DNA of 35,156 nucleotides from positions 14,759 through 49,914 of the forward strand of contig NAOQ01000541.1 in assembly GCA_002751075.1 (NCBI GenBank). The letters are read 5' to 3'. This stretch comes from Ichthyophonus hoferi. Lineage: Eukaryota > Opisthokonta > Ichthyosporea > Ichthyophonida > Ichthyophonidae. This document shows positions 1 to 10,514 of this stretch, piece after piece. Position 1 is the stretch's first letter; every line of letters starts with the position of its first letter. The notes below the pieces were generated by a model. It saw nothing but the letters and a program-made list of their open reading frames with translations, had not been told where the DNA came from and made no database searches. The position numbers and the translations under genes were made by a program.

Positions 1-55
1 AAGACTACCAATCATCCAGCTAGTTAACCGTAATATATATATATACCTTTTACAG

Positions 56-2148
56 GTCAGCAACTAAATGTCAATCAGAAAATCCTTAGCAACTGCAAGG
101 CATTGATGGATTTCATTAAGGTACACACACCTCTCTCCTTTAGCTACCCTTCGTCTCTCTCTCTTATTGTAGCATCATACATACATGTTATCCCATATAC
201 TGAACTTGCACCTGATTATTACCCAATCACAGATGCTGGTGGAGAAAGCACGTGTGTTGCAACAGGAGATAGTAGAACAAGGAAGAGGGAGTGGTAACCC
301 TGCTGAATTCTATGTGCAAGCCCATGCATGGACAGAAGGGTTGATCTCCGCCGCTAAGGCTGTGGGTTGGTAAGTTATCACGCTCTCCTTTTAGTTCACC
401 AATCAAGATATTGCATTAGCAATGATGGTCGATACCATAATGATCAATTATCATATTTTATTGGCTGACTTCTCCTTTAGCACCCTTACCCTATTGGGTA
501 CTAATAACCATTAAGAATATTTTCTCTCTATCCTCCCCTCTACCTCTCCCGCATTCTATTAACCTATCTCTCTTTACCTCATGTAATGTCCAGGGGTGCG
601 AACTGTTTGGTAGAGGCAGCAGACGAAGCAGCGTCTAGAGGAGGGAAATTTGAGCCTCTTATTGCTGCAGCCAACGAGGTACTTTGTCTGTTGTATTTCT
701 CCAATCATATGCCTTTATTATAGTCATCTCGCCTCTATTGGCTAGCTATCATGCTATCATTATTCTATATATAATTCAATCATCTTTCGATACTAATTCG
801 TTCTCAACCACTACTTATCGGTGTGATTAATATCCATAGCAACCCAGTTGAAATAAGCCAATGGCTTTTAACTCATTGTTTAACATGTCTCTGTATGTGC
901 TTAAGTTTTTATTAATAATGAATACGTTGTGCAGTAATTTATTTTCATTATATATATATATGTATGTATGTATATATATGACAGCGATTATTTATAATTT
1001 TAATATTAAACCCTCTCTCCTATTGGCTATACTATCTTTCCTTCTTCCTTGCTAACTCCCTCTCCCTCTTGTCCAATTAGATCATGGCATCTACTGCCCA
1101 CTTGGTGGCTGCCTCTCGAGTTAAGGCTGACGCAGGATCGCAGGTAGGGCTATAAGGTTGATGCGGAGTAGGATCCTATAGATTTGCATGGGGTTTGAGT
1201 AGAGGAATGCATTGTATGTATGTATATATAGTCTATATCACTGTATACCAGACATAGTCATGATAACCAGCGAATCATTATTTCATGCTAACCCCCTATC
1301 CCCAGAACCTACGGCAATTAGAAAATGCTAGTAGTGACGTCAGAGGGGCTACCAAAGACGTTGTCAAGGCTGCCTCCAATGCAGCTGATGTGAGTGTTTT
1401 CATTGGTGCATACCAGTCTGCGCTTTATTCTCTCTTTCTATTCTTAGCGGTATTAGGTGATGTGATTGGTGAGATGAAGGGTGATCTCTATGTGTCCAAG
1501 TTATTTATACATACCTCTATCTTCCTTTATCCAATCATTCTTTTTCTTTCTTTTGCACTTTGATCCTCATGAATAGACGGCCAATAGAGGAGAGTTTATG
1601 ATTAATTCTAATTAAAACCATTTAATAGGTCAATCCTATCTAATTAACCCTAATTATACCCGGGCAACAGATTATGGCCAATAGTAAGAAGATAGACTAC
1701 ACGCTCCTATCCAGCAACCAAGTGAAACTATCTGAGATGCAAAAGAATATTCAGGTATATGACGTGTATATGACGTGATTCCTCCTTCTGTTTTGGCTGG
1801 CTCTCTATTTCTTTCTTTCTCCCTCTCTCCCTCACTCAAATAAAGGAATGAAAAGCGGGGATCATGATAAAAAACTTTTTATAATTGGTAGGCCATTCCC
1901 TACAACGGTTGTCAAGGACCGCTATAGTCCTAGCCTCTGCCTACCTTTAATTGGTTCTTTCCCCATCATCCTATCCTATACGTTGTATACATCATCTCAT
2001 CTCATTCTTCCCTCACCTCCACTTCCTCATCCTTTCTCTACAGGTTACTGAGTTGGCCAAGCAACTGGACAAAGTTCAAAAGGAACTGTATGCCATCCGC
2101 AAGGAGAATTATGCCCGCAGCGAATCAAATGTTCGGGCGGCTATGTAG
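56..2148 (+). CDS. HIP1: HIP1/HIP1R/Sla2-family protein, C-terminal exons (partial, 5' end outside window)
   Basis: Seven exons with consistent phases: 56-120, 233-369, 594-678, 1081-1143, 1306-1389, 1671-1754 and 2044-2148, all with AG acceptors and GT donors. Together they encode the I/LWEQ (THATCH) actin-binding module. Diagnostic stretches are EFYVQAHAWTEGLISAAKAV followed by GWGANCLVEAAD, then IMASTAHLVAASRVKAD, then a C-terminal coiled coil (VTELAKQLDKVQKELYAIRK). The AVGWGA motif and the REL/RKxxY-like tail match HIP1, HIP1R and Sla2 better than talin, which shares the module. These proteins link clathrin coats and membrane to F-actin during endocytosis. The ANTH and clathrin-binding parts would lie to the left of the window. 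Stop codon is TAG at 2146-2148. HIP1 and HIP1R cannot be told apart from this part alone, so the symbol is a family label. Confidence 0.93.
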
Positions 2149-2433
2149 TCATGACAACCAGTTGCTAAGATGGCCTATAGTTTTCTAAATATAGACAATT
2201 TGACACCTCCTCTCCAAGGAGGATGTAGTTGATTCATGTATCTCTTAATACGGCTTCAATACTTCACACTGTAATAACATGCTAATCATCTTCATTTTCA
2301 TGGTAGTAATATAGTCCCTTTACGGCGTTGTGTTGTTATTATTGCCACGAAACTTCATACTGTGCTATATATATCGCACGGTGTATGTGGCTCTTTATAG
2401 TGTATATTAGTTGAATATAGAGATGGAAACAAC

Positions 2434-2439
2434 AATAAA
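2434..2439 (+). terminator. Candidate polyadenylation signal AATAAA for the HIP1-type gene
   Basis: AATAAA about 290 bases after the HIP1-type stop codon. A second AATAAA lies near 2654. The 3' UTR between them has no coding potential that I can see. Confidence 0.45.
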
Positions 2440-2750
2440 AACTAGTGCTTTTATAAAGTTTTTCCTATTGGCTAGACTACCTGTACAAGCCTGCCTATTG
2501 GTCCCATACTATTAAGTTATTCTTATTTGTATTAACTGAAATGCGTCTCCCTGGACATGAGACTTGAAGATGTAGAATAGGAAAGGTGGAATAAACCCTC
2601 ATTTACACCCTTGATATCTATCCCATGTTATTTATGTTACTGTATATTACTAAAATAAAGAATGAAGAGAAGTGATGAATTAATATAATAAAAGGAAATG
2701 TAGTGTAAATTTAAAAATAATCATTTTATATTTCAATTTCAAGGAGCAAT

Positions 2751-3141
2751 TTAGACACGTATGAAAGAAAAAAGATGGAGATGGATTACAATAGTAACTG
2801 GCATGTTTTTATTCTCCTGATTCATTTTCTTAAGCTCCTTTCGCACAGAATTAGCCAGTCTAACAGTAACATCAATCATGAGATCTTCCAGTTCCTCTTT
2901 ATCTCTTTGTGCTTGTTGATCGCTAACCGCTGCCAATGCTCTTGCATATTTCGCGGCTACTTGTTTAATAGTCAGTTCAATCTTCTTGATGTTTGCACGA
3001 ATTCCTTCACATCTTTTCAGAAATTCCTGTACCTCAAGATCTATATGATGCAATTCAATAACTTCATCTCCGTCAGTACCAATTACCTCTAGTAGATGTG
3101 TACTAGATACATCATCTGTATGTCTTTCAAACGATCCGCAT
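2751..3141 (-). pseudogene. Syntaxin Habc-domain fragment (no SNARE motif; probable truncated or retrocopied pseudogene)
   Basis: The open frame from about 3167 down to 2751 encodes a clear syntaxin-1/2/3/4-type N-terminal region: DLEVQEFLKRCEGIRANIKK, then QRDKEELEDLMIDVTVRLAN and SVRKELKKMNQENK. This corresponds to Habc helices a and b, including the family's typical KEELEDLM-type stretch. A canonical syntaxin start (M-R then DRLKDIQ) can be glimpsed at 3141-3115, but it lies in another frame from the main ORF, so one or two frameshifts are implied. After KKMNQENK the sequence turns into unrelated residues and stops at 2751. I find no Hc helix, SNARE motif or membrane anchor in the 600 bases before the HIP1-type gene, and no good splice donor. 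Either it is a dead retrocopy fragment or a gene whose other exons lie elsewhere. Family assignment is confident; functional status is not. Confidence 0.72.
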
Positions 3142-3197
3142 GTTTTTAGTCTTACAGGCTTACAAGGTCAACGATATATATACTAAATACTATAATG

Positions 3198-3473
3198 TTA
3201 ATGAACTATATTTATTTTAAGGTTTACTATATCATCTGCCCTCAATGTCGCCTCAGGGTAGACCCCTAATGGCGTACTTAGCTGACTAACATGTATTTGG
3301 CTTTGTGTAGAATCAGTTCCCCGAAATATTCCTTCGGCAATAGTGCGATCATACAGATAAAACTTAGAAGGATGGTTTGTCATTGCCTGTAGCAAGCGCA
3401 AAGAACGTAATTTAAGGGCTGTATTTATTTGTTGTTCTGTGTGCGTAGATGGAAGGTCCTGTGGACGAGACAT
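3198..3473 (-). CDS. GEMIN7: Gemin7-like SMN-complex subunit
   Basis: Single-exon ORF of 91 aa beginning MSRPQDLPSTHTEQQ. The C-terminal half matches Gemin7: FRGTDSTQSQIHVSQLSTPL then GVYPEATLRADDIVNLKI, paralleling the vertebrate pattern F-x-A-T-D-x(6)-VSQLQTP-I-GVQAEALLRCSDI. An RxxYLRxLLAM-like helix (LRSLRLLQAMTNHP) precedes it. Gemin7 has an Sm-like fold, pairs with Gemin6 and helps load Sm proteins onto snRNAs in the SMN complex. Human Gemin7 is 131 aa; this copy lacks most of the variable N terminus. A further in-frame ATG at 3557 would add 28 hydrophobic or poorly coding residues, so I chose the internal one. No intron is needed. The nearest reverse-strand AATAAA lies at 2806-2811, inside the adjacent syntaxin fragment, so the transcript may run through it. 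Confidence 0.85.
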   Translation of the reverse strand: MSRPQDLPSTHTEQQINTALKLRSLRLLQAMTNHPSKFYLYDRTIAEGIFRGTDSTQSQIHVSQLSTPLGVYPEATLRADDIVNLKINIVH

Positions 3474-3559
3474 GGTAAGAGATGATGGAATGAGGGTGGT
3501 TATAATAATATTGCGGTGAGATAAACAAGGTTGTTTGTATGTATATAATATAAACAAAT

Positions 3560-3966
3560 ACGAGGAAGTAAGTAAGGCAATTATTAATCTGAGGGCACTA
3601 TATTAAAAATATCTGGGCAATAATCCGTCCTGATTAAATTGTAATCTATATTTTAATCCTTGATCTTAAGAATCTTGATAAATTAATATACTGTGGACAA
3701 AGTTATTTGAGGCAATACCGAGTCTTGTTTAAACTTTAAACAATATATTAATCCTTCATAATAAATATATTTTACTAAGCTAACCTCTCTCTCTCTCTCC
3801 CTCTCTCTCTCGATCCATATTATATTTATTTATGCCTGTGTTTGACATTCCTCTATTTGCATGTTCTTTTATTTAAAATATTTCATTTATTATCAGGATT
3901 ATTTATAGATGCTTAACCCAATCTATATATATAATCTACCTTTTAAGAGCTCAACCCACGTTATTG
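3560..3966. other. Intergenic stretch, no gene seen
   Basis: AT-rich DNA with a short CTCTCT tract near 3785-3811. I see no coding potential on either strand. The Gemin7 promoter should lie at its left end, but I recognise no clear TATA box or initiator. Confidence 0.5.
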
Positions 3967-4375
3967 GAGCTCATTTTATTTATCTTACCTTATATATGTA
4001 AGTATATATATTAACAAGTACCACTTCCCTCTCTTTCTCCTATCAGATCTGCCCACAGTCTAATCTACAGATGGATTGTATTGGTTATATTGGTATTAGT
4101 GTTAGTACTAGCTTAGGTGCAGTTATTGTGTAGCACAACAGACACAACTAGATGTAGCTATAGTGTAAATCATTATACATATTGTGCAAAGATTTACACT
4201 CTAGCTACATGTAGTTGTATCTTCTATTTGCTATGCACCTATGCTAGTACTAATACTAATACCAATATAACCAATACAATCCATCCGTAGATTAGATTGT
4301 GGGCAGATCTGATAGCAGAAAGAGAGGGGAGGGTACATGTTAATATATACAAAGTAAGATAAATAGAATGAGCTC
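3967..4375. repeat. Long foldback (palindromic) element, possible MITE
   Basis: The two halves are near-perfect reverse complements over roughly 200 bases each. Outer ends are GAGCTCATTTTATTTATCTTA (3967) and its inverse at 4355-4375. Inner matches include CAGATCTGCCCACA against TGTGGGCAGATCTG, GGATTGTATTGGTTATATTGG against its inverse, and GATGTAGCTATAGTGTAAATC (4151) against GATTTACACTCTAGCTACAT (4190). The loop is about 18 bases near 4172-4189. There is no ORF inside and no clear target-site duplication. A foldback transposon, a non-autonomous MITE or a palindromic duplication all fit. RNA from it would form a long imperfect hairpin. Confidence 0.85.
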
Positions 4376-5245
4376 ACCTTCTTTCTTCTTCTTCATTTAT
4401 CTGTAGGAGCAAGGGAAGGAACTGTCAATAAGATACCATTACATACTTACTATACATATTATATTCTACCATACATTTGACCCAGCTGGTAACCCTAGGT
4501 AACCATCGCTATACTAATTTCTTTCTACTAGTCTACTAATTTAGTTTATGCAATGAACATCAAGCAATGATGTAGGTAGTACAAAGAAAGGAGAAAAGAA
4601 TAGAATGAAATAAAACTCAACAGAAAAAAGAAATTGGAATTATGCAAAGAACACAAACAGATACATATAATTGAAAGTACTAAGAAGAATAGAGATAGGA
4701 ACAAAAGAAAACTTAATAAGTTGATTTTCTAAAACATAAAACACACACATACATTATATATATAATAGAGTATAATAGTCTAGTATAGTATAACGCAAGA
4801 ATAGTATAATACAATAAAATACAATAAAATATACTTTAATGCACTATACAATACATCATATAAATACCAAATAATAGCAATTACATTAATATCCGCTTCT
4901 TCGTTTTTGCAGGTGACCAAACGGCCATATCCCTGAACGTGGTATTAACCAAGTCAATACATACATACATAACTATTAATTTGTGAAATTAGTGAAAATC
5001 CATTTTAATATTCTGTCTATGCACCTCCCACCCCAATCTCTCTCTATTTTCATACCTAATTGGATGTCTTTTTAATATGCGGTCTTAATCCTAATCGCAG
5101 TACTGTTTTTAAGGGTAAATATAGCAATTCATATTACAAGTATGAATGATGAATGATGGTCTGTGTATGATAGAATAGTTAAAAGTGAAATACATATCTA
5201 GGTGTGTACGTAAAAACATACATATATGAATATGTATATGTATAC
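4376..5245. other. Intergenic stretch, no gene seen
   Basis: Low-complexity AT-rich sequence, including an ACACAC/TATATA patch near 4740-4770 and degenerate AATAC/AATAAA-like words at 4800-4850. No convincing exon on either strand. Confidence 0.45.
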
Positions 5246-5371
5246 CAACCTGGCTTATAGTCTGGTTTTGTTGATAGCACAAATAAAGGGGCTTGTCCAG
5301 GAGCATCCTTGGCACACACACTAGGGCCACCAGCACAAAACATTTCTCCACTGTGGCCTAAGGGACCACAG
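5246..5371 (-). other. Isolated exon-like block, unrecognised (Cys-rich)
   Basis: On the minus strand, bases 5371-5246 are flanked by an AG acceptor (CATCAG) and a GT donor (GTATAC) and read openly as CGPLGHSGEMFCAGGPSVC, then AKDAPGQAPLFV and STKPDYKPGW. Base composition is clearly less AT-rich than the flanks. The C-x(n)-H...Y-x-PG pattern weakly recalls the start of a reeler domain, but that is only an impression. I could not find partner exons. It may be a surviving exon of a lost gene, an exon of a long gene, or transposon-derived. Confidence 0.3.
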
Positions 5372-5999
5372 CTGATGTTATTTTATACTTATATAACGAG
5401 AATAGCCAAGAGTTTTTACTGCGTATGTCAAAGCGTATGTTGTACCATACACTTTCATTAATCCTGATTGATTCAGGTTTGATGGCATATTTGGTATAGT
5501 TATGTGCCAATACCATATGCTTCTACTGATGAAGCTATTTATAATAAAGTAATTAGGATAAATAACACTATTTTTCAATGTTTATAGTAAGTAGAAACAT
5601 TCATGCCATAATTATTTGAATATGTAGAAAGGAGCTGTTGGCCGTGAAGACCTTATTTGCGGCAGGTGAGTTTGGTCAGTCAAATTCCTCTGACCTTGAG
5701 GAAATACCAGGTTTTCTATAGGCGGATAGGAATTTATGCAAAGAGGCTGTGTGTATCAGCAATGTGCATAAGCTGGTGGATGAGGTATATCGGATGACCC
5801 CCTACTGCCATCACTTGTACCAGTCTCCTTCAGTGCCACATGTTCCAGCTTCCCCTCATTGTTCAGCCAGACAGGCTGCTCAACAGGTGAGCCCTGAGCC
5901 CCACCTTAGTAGCAATGGCATCCAATTTGCCTATACTAGTATCATTTTTAGCTGCATCTCAAACTTTGGCATCAAATTTCACGTCACCTCCAGCTCTGC

Positions 6000-8660
6000 T
6001 GTCCTCCTCTTGGGTGTTCCCCATGGAGGGCATTTCAACTATGGATGACATAAAGTTCATCTGGTTCCATTGTCTTGTTCCCTCTTGAGTAATGGGGATT
6101 TTCTATCTGACTTGGACCTTGTGAGTGAGGGTGAGTCCTTGGAACTAGAGCTCACAACCTCAACTCGTACAGCATCAGCTTCAGAGGGCCATTTCAAGAA
6201 GGTATCATGGTATTCTCATTTTTTATGACTTTATAATGGTGCCTGATGTCCCGCTCATTGGATGTGACCCTGAAGGTTAGAGTGCCCCTTCAGAGATAGA
6301 GTCCATGGACATGGATCTCACTGAAGGTTTGAACAATGCTTTCTTCACCCTCCCTGCTGAACTATGATTATGAGGATTTCTTGATTTCCTTATCATTGGC
6401 ATCAACTGTGCTGGCTGCTTCATTCCAGACCTTTATAGATTGGCTTCACATCCTGCTGGCTCAACTAACCCCAATGCCTCATTGCCCCTATATTTGGATC
6501 CTGTGTGACAGGAGTGTTTGACAAGTGCTGCTATGTTAATGCAGGTATGTGTTGATTCCATAAATGACAGCTACCCAGTCTCAGTGCCCTGTACTGTGAT
6601 AGAGGCTATGTACAGTATGGACTGATCAAAAGGTGTATGTTCTTGGGCCCCATCTTAAAAGCATATGACCGGTACACATGCAATGGATGCTCACTTTCAA
6701 GCCTAAGACTAATGCACATCCTGCTATTTACAAGGCTCGATTGGTTGCATGTGGTAACACAGCACAAAGATCTCTATTCCATAATTAGCAGCCCAGTTGT
6801 TACTATAACCAGCATTCGCACCATTTTTGCACTGGCTGCCAGTCTGGGTTTGGTTCTCCTACAGGCTGATGCCACACAAGCTTTCCTCAATGACTTCTAG
6901 AAGAAACCAACTTAATGCTACCAGTGGCCTGGTTTTGTGAACCCTGACTTTCCCAATTATGTTATGAAACTGGAAAAGCCCCTCTATGGACTTCATCAAA
7001 GCCCTATAATCTGGTATGTTACAGTTGCCACTTTTTCTAACTCTTTATGTCTGTTACCATACTCATGCTAATGCATGCATGTTTACCCATGATGCTAGTG
7101 GACCGCTGCTCATGGTGGCTCTATATGTGGACAATTTCATGGTGGCCTATCAATGTAAGGAGGATGGTAAAACGTTTTCACATTTACTTGGTCAACAGTT
7201 CAAGACTAAGATGATGGGTACTTCATTATCATACCTTGGTTTAAAGATTTCTTGCAAGCTGGGTGGCTTTATTGGTATTTATATGGGTGCCTGCTGTTGT
7301 GTTGCACTATAGTTACCAACTTTGGGTGGGGCTGGGAGTTTTCCAAGGGACTAATAATGACACTGCTGATAGTAACATGGCAACTGTACCATTTGATGAT
7401 AAGGAGACCCTCAAACAATGTGACAAGGTGAAATATGCATAAAGACTAGGTCTGATTCTGTGGGTGATGCAGTGCATGCACTTAGATTTGGCATACATAA
7501 TGGGACTGTTGAGGTAATACAGAAGAGCTCCACACAGAGGTTACATGTGCATGATGAGGTGGTGTTTGGCCTATATCCGTGATAATCTGAATCAGAGCAT
7601 CATTTTCTTACCAGGCAATCCTGCATTGCTGGGATTCTCTGTTGATGTACTGATGCTGGTCTGTTGATAACCTCGCAATTTTCTTTTTGCAGCTGGCATT
7701 TGGCTTAGATTGATGTCTTCCGAGAAGTCTCTGCTCTCGGTGGACAATTTTCGTTTCTCTAGTTACCACCACTAATGACGATTCCTCCTCACTGGAGCTC
7801 GTTGACAACTCGACCTTGTGCTTAATTGCAAGGCGTCTCAACATCACTTGATGTCGTACTATAACTCATCCAATGTCCGTTAGAATATGAAAATGTTCAT
7901 TTATTGAATCTCTGGATTCCCCCCCTTTCTGATGTTCTAGACCTCCTTATGTACCTGAAACTATGACCTAGCACAGTTTCAGGAATATGTGGGGAATCCC
8001 TGAATCTATATTATACAAAGAAAACAAATGTTTTAAAAGTTATTGATTGCTGATTTAAAAGGAGTTAATCCCAATCAATTGTAGAAGAGGTGAGTAACTC
8101 ATTACTAAGCATATTCAATAACGTCTTATCTTATCACTCAGGTTCCAGCCTATCTCACACTGACAAGACTCATTACATACTTTGACATTCTCAGATGCTG
8201 ATTTTATGGGATCTCCCAACTCCTTAAAGTGTACTTCTGTTTCCATAGTAACCATTAATGAAGCATGTATATCTTGGAGAAGCACAAAACAGATGTTACA
8301 TGCATTAAACTCAGTGGAATCAGAGCTTATATCTTTTACTGAAGCGTCCAAGGAGATGATATGGCTAGGTCACCTTTTGGAGGACCTAGTCCAACCAAGT
8401 CAGCTTCCTGTTAAGGTCCTGGGTGACAACAAGGCCAGCATCATGATGGGTAAGGCAGTGACTCTGGGCTCAAGAACAAAGCATATCGGACTGTGGTATG
8501 GCTTTGTACTAGAGTGTATCACTGTAGGAAAAGGAATCCTTGACAATATAAACACAAAAGCAAATATGTCTGATATATGGGTGAAGATACTGACTGGAGC
8601 AGCCTGGACCAGTGCTATTGGACTCCTGGGAATGAAGGATTGCTTAGAAAGAAGGAGAAT
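6000..8660 (+). mobile_element. Ty1/copia retrotransposon fossil (broken)
   Basis: Recognisable parts in pol order are the reverse transcriptase region (about 6620-7260), with copia-type motifs such as LQADATQAFLND, KPLYGLHQ and a LYVDN catalytic-loop equivalent, and the RNase H region (about 8182-8640), with SDADFMG, STKQ and DNKASI. Between them, about 7313-8180 has no recognisable copia sequence and may be inserted DNA. Upstream sequence from about 5700 may belong to it but is too decayed to assign. A purine-rich stretch followed by TG near 8650-8660 is where a 3' LTR might begin, but I found no matching 5' LTR. It is heavily broken, with probably ten or more interruptions, so it is old and inactive. 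Confidence 0.8.
7905..8007. repeat. Small imperfect inverted repeat inside the copia fossil
   Basis: TGAATCTCTGGATTCCCC near 7905 is mirrored by GGGGAATCCCTGAATC near 7991. A nested pair, CCTGAAACT and AGTTTCAGG, lies around 7954-7983. It falls in the part of the copia fossil without recognisable pol sequence, so it may mark a small inserted hairpin element. Function unknown. Confidence 0.4.
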
Positions 8661-8669
8661 GTAAATTAT

Positions 8670-9120
8670 GTTGAGCATAAAAGATTATCAGTGTATATAT
8701 ATAATGTAGAATTAAAAATTGTACTGTGTGAAACCTATTAGTTTCAAGAGGTGCTGTCAGAATTCAACTATTATATTAAAAATAATTAGCTTATTCTGGT
8801 AAATTGCAAATGGTAAGGGACAGTCAATCTGTAAGATTGGAACCACTGACCCATCCCAACCCAGGTCAAGTTGTAAGATTGGAACCGCTGACCCATTATT
8901 GATCTGGGTCATGTGGTGAGAGTAGAGCCACTTACTAGCGTGTTATCCATGTAGTACTTGGTTTAAAATTAAAAGATGGTACTGGCATAACGGGGAATGT
9001 ACAGGAAATTATGGAATATTTAAAGGATGAGTCAAGAATAAAAAAAATCAGTTGAATATATATATTGCTGAAGTGTGGTTGTAGCTTAGTAAGTACTTTC
9101 CAAGGTGAAAGATATATCAT
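8670..9120. other. Non-coding stretch with a 43-45-bp tandem duplication
   Basis: Two adjacent related copies contain TGTAAGATTGGAACC followed by GCTGACCCATT or ACTGACCCATC and end in a GGTCA-type word, at about 8826-8911. The rest is AT-rich with no gene. It could be LTR remnant of the neighbouring copia fossil, but that is not shown. Confidence 0.4.
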
Positions 9121-9126
9121 TTAATA

Positions 9127-9353
9127 GCTTTTACCTCCACATGTACTCTGCCAGATAGCTGTCAAACTTTTCTGGGGCCATTCCATGGTGCCTTTTGTTT
9201 CAGCCTTTGAGGTCTCTCCATCCTTTCAATGCTCAGGGTGTGAATCAAATAATGATCGGGACATACAAAGTTAAACCTATGATTTATCTTGAAGAGCATC
9301 AAACACAAGTTACACATGACATCCGTATTGTAGACGGGCAAGGATTTGGACAT
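9127..9353 (-). mobile_element. Merlin/IS1016 (ISXO2-like) transposase C-terminal remnant
   Basis: On the minus strand the tail of an ISXO2/Merlin DDE transposase can be read: FNFVCPDHYLIHTLSIER, corresponding to the family's NHS..FVDPxTGxHTNxIE block, then RLKQK, then HHGMAPEKFDSYLAEYMWR, the family's conserved RHG...YLxEFMWR ending. One frame change separates RLKQK from HHGM, and a stop follows MWR. The first two aspartates of the DDE triad are not visible and no terminal inverted repeats were identified. It is a dead 3' fragment of a cut-and-paste DNA transposon. Merlin elements are known from many animals. Confidence 0.75.
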
Positions 9354-9769
9354 AATAATGCTTCTCGATTTCAGCTAAAAGTGTCTCTCTTTTTTTCAAT
9401 CTGGGATGGCAACAAAAAATCGTCGTGCTGTGTACCTCTCAATGCCACCAAAAAATCATTTTTGGATTCGCGCAGGCCTACTAACATTGTTCTTATGTAT
9501 TAGAATTCTGATTCATAGTTAGGTTTGAATTCATAGCTTCGCTCTAATGAATTATTTAATCTGTATATCTAGTTAGTAGTCTTTTTTTTGTTTTGTTGGT
9601 ATTTTCCCTCACTTCCCAGGGGTGTCGCAAATGTCTGCGGGGTGGGGAGCCTTTATTATATATAGACTTTTGTTTTCTTTTGTACTTGTTTCTCATCATA
9701 TCTTGACTCTAGTTTTGCTATCTTGTTGGCGTAACTTGCAGTTCTATCAAGGAATCAATCTATCAGGTT

Positions 9770-10510
9770 GGAAGTAATCTTGAGCCACTTAATTTTAAGT
9801 ATTTACCATTTAAGGGTACAATGGCGATTAACAATCTTGTAACATTATGCGTACCCCAACGAGTTTCCTCCATCTTCTATTTTAACTATAGCATTCCTTC
9901 CTCCCTCCAATCTTGGAAAAAAGGCACAATTTTCTGTAATTCAAAGATAACATCCCTCAGCTTGGAATTAAAATCCACAATAGGAAGTTTAGTAACCCCT
10001 AACTCTTTAATCATCCAGGAATAAGAGCATTGATTCTCACCTGTCATACATAATTTGATTACCCAATGAAAAAGTAATCTGCAGCCTTCCAGAAATGCTC
10101 CTTTGCGAATTTAACACCTCGTCCTAGGCCAAGAGAACCGCAGACCCATTTGCGTTGGTACTCCTGAATGGATTGTACAAACATTGGGAGACAAAAACTC
10201 CATGCCTCCTTAAACAAACCAGCGCTTCTTCATCTGTACTTGGCAGCATAGAAATATTAGATATTTTTTTTCAATAATTTTTATTTTACATAGGCGATTT
10301 AGGGGCCAAATAACCATATCAAGAACTTGGCTGCCTCGATATTTTTGGCTAAATAAATCGCTTATTTTAAAAAGGACGCAATCGTATTGAAGGGCATCAG
10401 ATTCCTTATCTTCTGCACCACTATTAAATAGAGTCTCCACACGCAGAGGTCAGTCAGTATATGGATGTAGAGATGGGGTGAAGGGGTTTCGGTATTCGTG
10501 GATCATTGAT
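9770..10510 (-). pseudogene. Unrecognised decayed coding tract
   Basis: The minus strand here has several stretches with protein-like composition in different frames: near 10440-10280 (GAEDKESDALQYDCVLFKI), near 10190-10075 (QEYQRKWVCGSLGLGRG, then KEHFWKAADYF) and near 10015-9900 (KELGVTKLPIVDFNSKLRD). They contrast with the AT-rich flanks, and together they suggest one old protein gene or element ORF of a few hundred codons that is now broken. I do not recognise the family, and whether it came from a host gene or a mobile element is open. Confidence 0.4.
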
Positions 10511-10514
10511 TCAA

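Noticed and set aside
56-2148. Talin as the identity of the first gene
   Set aside because: Talin shares the I/LWEQ module, but the AVGWGA motif and C-terminal coiled coil fit HIP1/HIP1R/Sla2 better.
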